5,164 nt of DNA from an uncultured Clostridia bacterium (GTDB lineage Bacteria; Bacillota; Clostridia; TANB77; CAG-508), in assembly GCA_944386335.1 (NCBI GenBank), contig CALXAQ010000121.1, positions 1-5,164 of the forward strand, in the 5' to 3' direction. The stretch's first letter is position 1. Each line of letters opens with the position of its first letter. Position numbers and translations under genes: made by a program. The notes below the pieces were generated by a model. The model saw nothing but the letters and a program-made list of their open reading frames with translations, did no database searches and was not told where the DNA came from. Positions 1-5,164 of the stretch are shown piece after piece.

Positions 1-18
1 TTTTTTTGCTTGCTTTGT

Positions 19-36
19 GGTAGTACTTCTACTACC
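19..36 (-). other. Perfect 7-bp hairpin in the leader
   Basis: GGTAGTA and TACTACC form a perfect stem around a GAAG loop in the leftward RNA. No T-run follows on the minus strand, so it is not a terminator there. It lies close to where a 16S precursor would begin and may belong to leader folding or rRNA processing. Confidence 0.45.
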
Positions 37-62
37 GCTTGGTTTCTTCAAAGGTTTGTTTA

Positions 63-81
63 TTGTTTACTTTTCAATGTA
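63..81 (-). promoter_or_regulatory. boxA-like antitermination element of an rRNA leader
   Basis: The minus strand reads TACATTGAAAAGTAAACAA. This resembles the CTTTGAAAACTAAACAA-type boxA segment found in rRNA leaders and spacers of Bacillota, where Nus factors bind to prevent early termination of non-translated rRNA. The match is by eye and from memory of the family. Its place downstream of two UP-like promoters strengthens the call. Confidence 0.55.
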
Positions 82-96
82 CTTTTTTGTATTAAT

Positions 97-111
97 TCCT
101 CTTGCTGAGGA
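97..111 (-). other. Small hairpin just after the P2 start
   Basis: The minus strand reads TCCTC, AGCAA, GAGGA: a perfect 5-bp stem with a 5-base loop, close to the predicted 5' end of the P2 transcript. The GAGG could be mistaken for a Shine-Dalgarno sequence, but no start codon with an open frame follows at a usable distance. Confidence 0.4.
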
Positions 112-119
112 CAATATTT

Positions 120-149
120 ATTGTAGCATAACTTATATTTACATGTCAA
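120..149 (-). promoter_or_regulatory. Strong leftward promoter P2 (rrn-like tandem pair)
   Basis: On the minus strand, perfect TTGACA (144-149) and TACAAT (120-125) are separated by 18 bases, with TG one base before the -10 box. The 40 bases upstream (150-190) are dominated by A-tracts, the signature of an UP element, a feature typical of rRNA promoters. The -10 boxes of P1 and P2 are 133 bases apart. Transcription would start near 112-113. Confidence 0.85.
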
Positions 150-226
150 CACTTTTTTCATTTTTTTATTATCTTTTTTTACCAAAAAATAATGCAGAAT
201 GTTAACTTGCTTTTATGCTATTTTTT

Positions 227-245
227 AGCCCTCTTTCCGAAGGCT
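227..245 (-). other. Hairpin at the 5' end of the P1 transcript
   Basis: The minus strand reads AGCCTTC, GGAAA, GAGGGCT: a 7-bp stem with one G-U pair and a 5-base loop, beginning almost at the predicted P1 start. It is followed by A-rich sequence, not by a T-run, so it is not a terminator. It may protect or mark the 5' end of the leader RNA. Confidence 0.5.
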
Positions 246-252
246 GATACTA

Positions 253-281
253 ATATTAACATCTTTTATTTACTCTGTCAA
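253..281 (-). promoter_or_regulatory. Strong leftward promoter P1 (rrn-like tandem pair)
   Basis: On the minus strand, perfect TTGACA (276-281) and TAATAT (253-258) are separated by 17 bases, with TG one base before the -10 box. The bases just upstream (282-318) carry A- and T-tracts resembling an UP element. Transcription would start near 246 and run left past P2. It does not serve the repeat-protein gene, which lies upstream of it. Confidence 0.85.
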
Positions 282-325
282 CAGTTTTTTCAAAATTTCT
301 AAAAATATTTTTTCTTAAGGCTTTC

Positions 326-865
326 TTACTCCGCATTTCCTTCTTTTGCATCCTTTATACTTTCGTCTTCTTTCAACTCTTCTACCACATAACTATAGGC
401 TCTTTTATCACTCTTTATAGCTTCTACCGCCAATTCTACATCTGAACGTAAACGCTTACTAGCATATTTATAGATTAAACCTTTATTCTTAACCGCTTCT
501 AACACAACTTTCCTATCATCTCTTAATTTCTCACTTGCATAATAAAGAGCTTGTCCATCTTTTTTTACTGCTTCTAGCATAACTTCTTTATCGTCTTTTA
601 AATTTTCACTTGCATAGCAAACTACCCATCCTACATTTTGTACTGCATTTTGTACTACTTCTTTATCAGCTTTTAGTCTGTCACTTGCAAACTCTAAGGC
701 GTTTCCATTACTTTTAACTGCTGTTAATATTAATTCTTTATCATTTTTTAACTGCTCTGTTGCAAATTCTATTAAAGGTGCTGTCTCTTTATCAGACGCC
801 ACCTTTAATAGATAATCTTTATTTTCTGCATGTGCTATTACATCTTCTCTTGTTATATCTTCCAC
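326..865 (-). CDS. DUF4116-type repeat protein (179 aa)
   Basis: The product is soluble, helical and highly charged, with no signal peptide or membrane segment. After a 29-residue N-terminal part it consists of six repeats of exactly 25 residues, reaching the last residue. The consensus is xALxYASExLKxDKEVVLEAVKxxG: an aromatic-Ala-Ser step, a Leu-Lys/Arg-x-Asp turn and an Ala-Val-Lys helix end with Gly (Gly54, 79, 104, 129). This pattern matches DUF4116, a repeat domain found in bacteria, protists and large DNA viruses and lacking an assigned function; two helices per repeat would build a solenoid. The fifth and especially the sixth repeat are degenerate (Gly replaced at 154; AVK lost at the end), typical of a capping repeat. 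The start is GTG with GAAGGGA upstream. It follows deoB by 62 bases. Its stop is only 44 bases from the -35 box of the leftward promoter P1, and no clear terminator lies between. A protein-binding role would be usual for such a solenoid, but that is inference. Confidence 0.88.
   Translation of the reverse strand: MEDITREDVIAHAENKDYLLKVASDKETAPLIEFATEQLKNDKELILTAVKSNGNALEFASDRLKADKEVVQNAVQNVGWVVCYASENLKDDKEVMLEAVKKDGQALYYASEKLRDDRKVVLEAVKNKGLIYKYASKRLRSDVELAVEAIKSDKRAYSYVVEELKEDESIKDAKEGNAE
329..778 (-). repeat. Six tandem 75-bp coding repeats (25-residue units)
   Basis: Units lie at 704-778, 629-703, 554-628, 479-553, 404-478 and 329-403, with no insertion or deletion between them. The conserved Ala-Ser step is visible in DNA: on the plus strand tcacttgca occurs at 531, 606 and 681, with diverged copies at 456 and 756, all 75 bases apart. 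Outside this core the units differ strongly, so the duplication is old and kept by protein-level selection. Confidence 0.85.
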
Positions 866-870
866 TTTAT

Positions 871-877
871 TCCCTTC
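871..877 (-). promoter_or_regulatory. Ribosome binding site deciding a GTG start
   Basis: The minus strand reads GAAGGGA, then AATAA and GTG at 865. The spacing fits an active Shine-Dalgarno sequence, and no ATG in the same frame lies closer to it. It supports the GTG as the start of the 179-residue protein. Confidence 0.65.
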
Positions 878-881
878 TTTT

Positions 882-917
882 AAAAAAATATATGCTCAAC
901 TGTAATTGTCTTTAAGC
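882..917 (-). terminator. Possible weak terminator after deoB
   Basis: On the minus strand GCTTAA and TTGAGC can pair (one G-U) around a 12-base loop, followed by ATATATTTTTTT. The stem is short, AT-rich and has a large loop, so it may only attenuate transcription into the repeat-protein gene. A very weak promoter-like pair (TTAAAG, 17 bases, TATATT) overlaps the same bases. Confidence 0.3.
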
Positions 918-927
918 TTTATTTCTT

Positions 928-2106
928 CTATTCTTTAATAATTTCTTTCTTAAAACTAGTTCCTGTAGCTAACATTTGCATTCCTAAAATATCTAAAACA
1001 CTAGCTGCTATATCAGCATAACTCTCTCTGGTCCCAATATTTACACCTTCTTTAATTTGTTTTCCATAAATAAGAATTGGAGTATATTCTCTGCTATGGT
1101 CTGTACTTGGTGTAGATGGATCATTTCCATGGTCTGCTGTAACGATTAAGATATCTGTATCTCTCATATTTTGCATAATAATTGGCAATTTACTATCAAA
1201 ATACTCTAACGCTTCTGCATAGCCCTGTATATTATTACGATGTCCATATAGCATATCAAAATCTACTAAATTCGTAAAAATCAATCCTTCTGTGTCTTTC
1301 TTTAGTTCTTCTATATTCCTTTTTATGCCATCTGCATTTCCCTCTGTATGAATAGCTTTTGTTATTCCTCTTCCACTAAATAGATCTTCTATTTTACCTA
1401 TTGTTATTACCTGCTTTTCTTTGGAAATAATATCTAACATGTTCTCTCCAAATTTTTGAGACTCAAAATCCTTCCTATGATAGGTTCTTACAAAATTATC
1501 TGCCTTATCTCCTACAAATGGTCTTGCAATAACTGTACCAATATTATACTCTTTCTTATCGCATATCTTTCTTGTAATCTTACATATTTCATATAATTTA
1601 GAAACAGGTATTACTTCCTCATGTGCTGCAATCTGAAATACACTATCTGCAGACGTATATACAATAGGATAGCCTGTTTTTATATGTTCTTCTCCATATT
1701 GTTTTAATAATTCCGTTCCAGAGCCCACTTTATTACATAGAAATCCTTGCATTCCAGTAGCCTGTTTCCATTCTTCTAACAATTCTGTTGGAAAGGCTTC
1801 TGGATAGGTTTTAAATCCTGCTTTTGTAATATGTCCTGCTATTTCCCAATGTCCTACAGGACTATTTTTCCCTACAGATTGCTCTTTCGCTTTTCCATAA
1901 GCTCCTATTATATTTGTTTCTTCTTCCTGTATACCTATTCCGTCTATTTGATATAGACCTAATTTTTTTAAATTTGGTACATTTAATTTAGTATTAGTAT
2001 AAATTCCTTTTAAAGTATTACTTCCTTCATCTCCATACTCTTTTGCATCTGGTGTTTCTCCCACACCAAATCCATCTAACACTATAATGTTCACTCTTTT
2101 TATCAT
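928..2106 (-). CDS. deoB: Phosphopentomutase
   Basis: This alkaline-phosphatase-superfamily enzyme interconverts ribose 1-phosphate and ribose 5-phosphate, and the deoxy forms, linking nucleoside phosphorolysis to the pentose phosphate pathway. At 392 residues it is full family length. The two-metal site is intact: Asp11 (VLDGFGVGETPDA), Asp284 and His289 (VDFDMLYGHR), Asp325 and His326 (TADHGND) and His337 (DHSREY). These match Asp13, Asp286, His291, Asp327, His328 and His339 of the Bacillus cereus enzyme. TSADSVFQIAAHEE (151-164) and IARPFVG (193-199) are also conserved. The odd point is the phosphorylated residue. Where the B. cereus enzyme has GKDTMTGHWE with Thr85, this one has GKNSPVGHWE, placing Ser82 there; NKPASG is also changed to NKVGSG (125-130). 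The ATG start is preceded by GAGG 10 bases upstream. The stop is TAG. The usual deoB neighbours (purine or pyrimidine nucleoside phosphorylases, cytidine deaminase) are not in the window. Confidence 0.96.
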   Translation of the reverse strand: MIKRVNIIVLDGFGVGETPDAKEYGDEGSNTLKGIYTNTKLNVPNLKKLGLYQIDGIGIQEEETNIIGAYGKAKEQSVGKNSPVGHWEIAGHITKAGFKTYPEAFPTELLEEWKQATGMQGFLCNKVGSGTELLKQYGEEHIKTGYPIVYTSADSVFQIAAHEEVIPVSKLYEICKITRKICDKKEYNIGTVIARPFVGDKADNFVRTYHRKDFESQKFGENMLDIISKEKQVITIGKIEDLFSGRGITKAIHTEGNADGIKRNIEELKKDTEGLIFTNLVDFDMLYGHRNNIQGYAEALEYFDSKLPIIMQNMRDTDILIVTADHGNDPSTPSTDHSREYTPILIYGKQIKEGVNIGTRESYADIAASVLDILGMQMLATGTSFKKEIIKE

Positions 2107-2185
2107 TTTCTTTTCGCCTCACACACTATATCTTTCTATTCTATCTTACTCCTTTTTTGTTATTTTGGTAAGTTGTCACTTTAGA

Positions 2186-4492
2186 TTATTTTTTCTTATT
2201 TTCTAATTGATATTCAAATACTTGTATATTTTTTATTTCATTCTCCACTTCATTTTTTAAATAGTTTATTCTAAAATCTTTCCTACTAATTAACTTAATA
2301 GAAAAACTATCTAAATTTAATAGTACTTTTGAACTTACATCCATCCCCAATGGCAATGTTTTGTGTATATTATCATAATATATACTATTTGTATAAAAGA
2401 TAACTGGCATTCCCTCTACTATATTTACTTTGTTTAAAACAATAGCCTTCTCTTGCGTTTGAAACTGCTCTATAGCATCTTGCGGAGAAATATTGAAAAT
2501 TTCAAATCCTTTTCCTTGTAATTCTTGATTACTTGCTACGTAAATAGACATATCTATTGGAACAATAACTTTTCCATAAGCCTCTTGTACTAATTTATGA
2601 TAATTTACAAGAGTAGATTTATATTCCTCTAAAGTTGTTTGTGGTGTTATTTCTAATATTTTGTAGATGTCTTTTTGTATTTCTCTATGTTTATTATTTT
2701 TCAAACTTTTTATTTTTGTTTTATCTTCTATTACATTGCCAAAAATATCAAATCCTTTTTCTTCTATTCCTTCTTGGATATATTGTTCTTGCAACTGTTC
2801 TAATCTTTCTTGTAGTTTTTCTTTATCCTTTTTTAGTAATTTGTCTTTTTCTATTATTTGAAATACTGGTAACTCTTGTTCAATTGCAAAAATACCATCA
2901 CTTTCATTTTGAGATATAACACTTCTTTGTATATCATCTATTTGTTTCCCAAATTCTTCTAAATCTTCCTCATAGTTAAAAATCTTTTTTATTTTTCTTT
3001 TACTTTCTTCTTTTTCTTGTTTTTCACTCTCTACTAACAAATTGACTTGGTCTTTATTCGTAAATTTCCAAAAGTCAAAAATACTTTTTTTATGACTTTC
3101 TATCTCATTAATATATAAAGTAGCATTTTTTATTTTGCTTTCTAAATTTTTCTTTTTATTTTCTGCTGCTTTAATGTCCATTTCTATATTCTTATAAGTC
3201 TTTTCTCTTTCTTTTAAAATATCACAAAATTTTAAAAGTTCTTCTATTGTATTTTCTTTCTTAAGTATTGGCACTTCACTTAATGTTAATTCTTCCTTTT
3301 CTTCTTTATATTTTTCCTTTATTACTTCTTTTATTTTTTCTTCATCACTTTTTTTATTCTTTTTAGATCCAAAAAAATATTTTACTTTACCAAAAAAAGT
3401 TTTTTTACATTCTAAAAAAGTTACTATTTGTTTTTCCTTTATTCTATATTCTTCATTTTGTTTTTCTATCGTTTGTTTCAATAATTCTAGGGTTTCACTT
3501 TCAAATACAATTTTGTCTGTTAAATTTTCTATTTCTCGGTATATATGTGCACATTCTTTTTGAATAAAAGCAGGAAGTGTAGCATAATTTAATTTTTGCA
3601 TACTGTATCCTAAACCAAATTCCAATTCTCCTTTCCTACCAATTTCCACTTTAAAATGATAGACTTGCTCGTCATAAGTTTGCAAAATAAACAATGCTTT
3701 TACCAATTTATAATACTCTTGTGCTTCTTCTTTATTATTTAATGTTATTTTATAGATACTTTTTATTTTATCATAAGTAGCTGTTTGCCCCACTATTTCT
3801 ATACTCATTTCGTCTTTTTTATGATAGACTTCATAAATAGCAGGCCAATTTTCTGTAAAAAGCCACAAGTAATTTTCTAAGTCTGTTATTTGTGTTCTTT
3901 TTAAAATAGCACTACTATATTCTTTATCACAAATAGGCACAAATATCATTTCTTTTTTTCTACTTTTATGTGCTTGTATTTTTTTCTTTATGATATAAAA
4001 TAAACTTTCTGTTCTAGTTTCATTACTCGGAAACAACATAAAATATTTATCTGTTGCTTGAGAATAAAATATTTGCCATATAAAATTGTCTTTATATTTT
4101 ACTTCATAAGGAATATTCTCTTTAAACAATTCCTGTTGCTTTTCTAGTTCTTTTAGTTTCTCTAAATCCAAATCTTTTAGCATTCTATTAAAAATTGTAA
4201 ATTCTTCTAAATTCTCGTCTCCTTTTTTCTCTATATACTCTGCCAACGGTTTTGCTTTTTTATATTTTAAACTCATTTCATCTAACCTGTCGCTTTGTGT
4301 AATTAAAATTTCAATATCTTTTATATTAATGTATTTATACACTTTTTCACTAGACTGTTCATATTTTTTTATTACTCTATAGGAAATGGGTTCTACCTGA
4401 GTTAAATAACTTGGTATTTTTTTTAAATCTAATCCTATTTCTTCTAGTTTTTCTTTTATTTCTATATCGTTTTCCTTCGTATTTTTTGTCAA
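2186..4492 (-). CDS. Large coiled-coil protein of unknown function (768 aa)
   Basis: I do not recognise this family. The start is TTG at 4492, fixed by the site at 4501-4507. No signal peptide or transmembrane segment is visible, so it is probably cytoplasmic. Residues 1-130 are helical and charged. Residues 135-310 look like a mixed alpha/beta globular domain (IWQIFYSQATDKYFMLFP at 138-155; a second strand-rich part near 275-300). Residues 310-360, 383-465 and 485-600 are Lys/Glu-rich heptad-like helices likely to form coiled coils. They are interrupted by two aromatic, basic patches, TFFGKVKYFFGSKKNKK (365-381) and IFDFWKFTNK (471-480). Residues 640-768 look like a second alpha/beta domain (VIVPIDMSIYVAS, AIVLNKVNIVEGMPVIFY) ending in a short helix. 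I see no Walker A motif, nuclease motif or zinc-hook CxxC, so an SMC/SbcC-type ATPase is not supported. It has its own promoter and lies 79 bases upstream of deoB with no clear terminator between, so the two may be co-transcribed. A scaffolding role is conceivable but is only inference. Confidence 0.85.
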   Translation of the reverse strand: MTKNTKENDIEIKEKLEEIGLDLKKIPSYLTQVEPISYRVIKKYEQSSEKVYKYINIKDIEILITQSDRLDEMSLKYKKAKPLAEYIEKKGDENLEEFTIFNRMLKDLDLEKLKELEKQQELFKENIPYEVKYKDNFIWQIFYSQATDKYFMLFPSNETRTESLFYIIKKKIQAHKSRKKEMIFVPICDKEYSSAILKRTQITDLENYLWLFTENWPAIYEVYHKKDEMSIEIVGQTATYDKIKSIYKITLNNKEEAQEYYKLVKALFILQTYDEQVYHFKVEIGRKGELEFGLGYSMQKLNYATLPAFIQKECAHIYREIENLTDKIVFESETLELLKQTIEKQNEEYRIKEKQIVTFLECKKTFFGKVKYFFGSKKNKKSDEEKIKEVIKEKYKEEKEELTLSEVPILKKENTIEELLKFCDILKEREKTYKNIEMDIKAAENKKKNLESKIKNATLYINEIESHKKSIFDFWKFTNKDQVNLLVESEKQEKEESKRKIKKIFNYEEDLEEFGKQIDDIQRSVISQNESDGIFAIEQELPVFQIIEKDKLLKKDKEKLQERLEQLQEQYIQEGIEEKGFDIFGNVIEDKTKIKSLKNNKHREIQKDIYKILEITPQTTLEEYKSTLVNYHKLVQEAYGKVIVPIDMSIYVASNQELQGKGFEIFNISPQDAIEQFQTQEKAIVLNKVNIVEGMPVIFYTNSIYYDNIHKTLPLGMDVSSKVLLNLDSFSIKLISRKDFRINYLKNEVENEIKNIQVFEYQLENKKK

Positions 4493-4500
4493 TGTCTATT

Positions 4501-4507
4501 CCCCCCT
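4501..4507 (-). promoter_or_regulatory. Ribosome binding site deciding a TTG start
   Basis: The minus strand reads AGGGGGG, then 8 bases, then TTG. An in-frame TAG lies two codons upstream of that TTG, so no earlier start is possible, and the first in-frame ATG is about 70 codons downstream without such a site. The run of six G is an unusual form of the Shine-Dalgarno sequence in such an AT-rich region. Confidence 0.75.
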
Positions 4508-4526
4508 ACTGTATATATTCTTTCCA

Positions 4527-4555
4527 AGTATATCACACTTTTTATTAGCTGCCAA
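4527..4555 (-). promoter_or_regulatory. SigA-type promoter for the 768-residue protein gene
   Basis: On the minus strand, TTGGCA (4550-4555) and TATACT (4527-4532) are separated by exactly 17 bases, and a TG one base before the -10 box gives an extended -10 element. Transcription should start near 4520, leaving a leader of about 28 bases before the TTG start. It sits directly downstream of the thrS terminator, so the 768-residue gene begins a new transcription unit. Confidence 0.82.
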
Positions 4556-4567
4556 CTTTTTTTAAAC

Positions 4568-4605
4568 AAAAAAGAAAATACCACATATCTTTCGACACAT
4601 GGTAT
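4568..4605 (-). terminator. Intrinsic terminator of thrS
   Basis: On the minus strand a 12-bp stem (ATACCATGTGTC with GATATGTGGTAT) closes a GAAA tetraloop and runs straight into TTTTCTTTTTT. Three of the pairs are G-U wobbles that form only in the leftward transcript; on the plus strand they would be A-C mismatches. The element is therefore directional and ends the thrS transcript before the next promoter. Confidence 0.9.
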
Positions 4606-4692
4606 CTTTTTGCTATATAGACTGAATTGCTTCTAAAATTTCCACAAGCTGCAAAATATACAAAATGACTTTTTATAAAAATTCCATCATTT

Positions 4693-5164
4693 TTATATTT
4701 TTTGTGTTTTCAATTCTTGTTGTAATTTTTCTATAAATTCCTCTACTGGTATTGCCCCAATATCTCCTTCTTCTCTCTTTCTTACACCTACTGATTGACT
4801 TTGTACTTCTTTATCTCCTAGTACTAACATATATGGTACTTTTTCCATTTGTGCCTCTCTAATCTTATAACCTATTTTTTCATTTCTATTATCTAATTCC
4901 ACTCTAAAACCTGCTTGTTTTAACATTTTTTCCACTTCTTTTGCATAATCGTTTTGTGCATCTGTAATAGTCATTATTTTTACTTGTACTGGTGATAACC
5001 AAAGCGGAAAAGCTCCTGCATAATGTTCTATTAAAATACCTATAAATCTCTCTATACTTCCAAAAATAACTCTATGAAGCATTACTGGTCTATGTTTTTC
5101 TCCATCTTCTCCAATATAGCTTAAATCAAATCTCTCTGGCATTTGAAAATCTAGTTGAATAGTT
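4693..5164 (-). CDS. thrS: Threonyl-tRNA synthetase, C-terminal part (5' end outside window)
   Basis: This class II aminoacyl-tRNA synthetase charges tRNA-Thr with threonine in the cytoplasm. Only the last 156 codons are present. The frame stays open to the window edge through TIQLDFQMPERFDL, so the ATG at 5142 is internal and not a start. Visible parts are the end of the catalytic core with motif 3 (MLHRVIFGSIERF), whose His corresponds to the third zinc ligand of E. coli ThrRS (His511) and whose Arg is the motif 3 ATP-binding arginine. The HGTP anticodon-binding domain follows, from about FPLWLSPVQVKIM through RNEKIGYKIREAQ and VPYMLVLGDKEV to the TAA stop. The end point and domain order match full-length bacterial ThrRS, with no sign of truncation at the C-terminus. 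A strong terminator lies 87 bases after the stop. Clostridial and bacillar thrS genes are often controlled by a T-box leader, but that region would be outside this window. Confidence 0.97.
   Translation of the reverse strand, partial: TIQLDFQMPERFDLSYIGEDGEKHRPVMLHRVIFGSIERFIGILIEHYAGAFPLWLSPVQVKIMTITDAQNDYAKEVEKMLKQAGFRVELDNRNEKIGYKIREAQMEKVPYMLVLGDKEVQSQSVGVRKREEGDIGAIPVEEFIEKLQQELKTQKI

Larger units (their letters stand above)
1..246 (-). other. Predicted untranslated leader, probably of an rRNA operon
   Basis: No convincing protein gene occupies this stretch on either strand. On the minus strand it is the region transcribed from P1 and P2, with hairpins and a boxA-like element, and without a Shine-Dalgarno/start-codon pair. 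The combination of tandem consensus promoters, A-tract upstream regions and boxA fits the leader of a ribosomal RNA operon whose 16S gene would begin left of position 1. The 16S gene is not visible, so a tRNA cluster or another strongly expressed RNA remains possible. Confidence 0.5.

Noticed and set aside
1..51. Minus-strand frame from TTG at 51 to the edge, reading KKPSGSRSTTTKQAKK after the start, like a Ser/Thr/Lys-rich N-terminus
   Set aside because: No Shine-Dalgarno sequence precedes it, unlike the other genes here, and the rrn-type promoters and boxA give a better explanation. It cannot be fully excluded because the frame is open to the edge.
17..205. Plus-strand open frame for a 62-residue hydrophobic protein starting with GTG
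   Set aside because: It has no ribosome binding site, and its Phe/Leu/Tyr richness is what T-rich DNA gives by chance. It lies exactly antisense to P2, its A-tracts and the boxA-like element.
887..915. Possible promoter for the repeat-protein gene, TTAAAG and TATATT with 17 bases between
   Set aside because: The -35 match is poor and it overlaps the candidate terminator after deoB; the evidence does not separate the two.
2105..2155. Good Shine-Dalgarno-like AAAAGGAG near 2149 and a 7-codon frame from GTG overlapping the deoB start (TGATA)
   Set aside because: The distance from AAGGAG to that GTG is about 20 bases and the peptide is tiny; it could be a leader peptide but nothing else supports it.
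2107..2185. Possible deoB promoter, TTACCA and TAAGAT with 17 bases between
   Set aside because: Only four of six bases match in each box, far weaker than the other promoters in the window; co-transcription from 4527-4555 is as likely.
2635..2919. Plus-strand hydrophobic open frames inside the 768-residue gene (2635-2919 and 2667-2861)
   Set aside because: They are antisense shadows of Lys/Glu-rich coiled-coil codons, which read as Phe/Leu/Ser on the other strand; neither has a ribosome binding site.
2186..4492. SMC, SbcC or RecN-type DNA-repair ATPase identity for the coiled-coil protein
   Set aside because: Neither end domain shows a Walker A (GxxGxGKS/T) or ABC signature, and there is no CxxC zinc hook in the middle of the coil.

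Overview
This is an AT-rich window in which every supported gene lies on the minus strand, so it is read from right to left. Low GC content, TTG and GTG starts behind purine-rich Shine-Dalgarno sequences, consensus SigA-type promoters and the threonyl-tRNA synthetase sequence all suggest a low-GC Bacillota genome, most likely in the Clostridia. No phage, transposon, CRISPR or defence gene is visible, and the composition looks uniform.

From right to left: the window opens inside the 3' part of thrS (threonyl-tRNA synthetase; its N-terminal and most of its catalytic domains lie beyond position 5164). thrS ends at 4693 and is followed by a clear intrinsic terminator (4568-4605). A new promoter (4527-4555) then drives a 768-residue, lysine/glutamate-rich, coiled-coil protein of unknown function that starts with TTG. 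After a 79-base gap without an obvious terminator comes deoB (phosphopentomutase, 392 aa), which has an unusual active-site signature. After 62 bases comes a GTG-started 179-residue protein made almost entirely of six 25-residue DUF4116-type repeats.

The leftmost 325 bases hold no convincing protein gene. They contain two strong tandem promoters pointing left (P1 253-281, P2 120-149), each preceded by A/T-tracts like UP elements. P2 is followed by small hairpins and a boxA-like sequence. This is the layout of a ribosomal RNA operon leader, so a 16S rRNA gene probably starts just left of position 1; that gene itself is not in the window.

The genes do not form one obvious pathway. thrS serves translation, deoB serves nucleoside and pentose-phosphate salvage, and the other two proteins have no assigned role. 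The 768-residue gene and deoB, and possibly the repeat protein, may share one transcript from the promoter at 4527-4555. The observations most worth a second look are the phosphopentomutase motif that resembles phosphoglycerate mutase, the unknown coiled-coil protein and the rrn-like leader.
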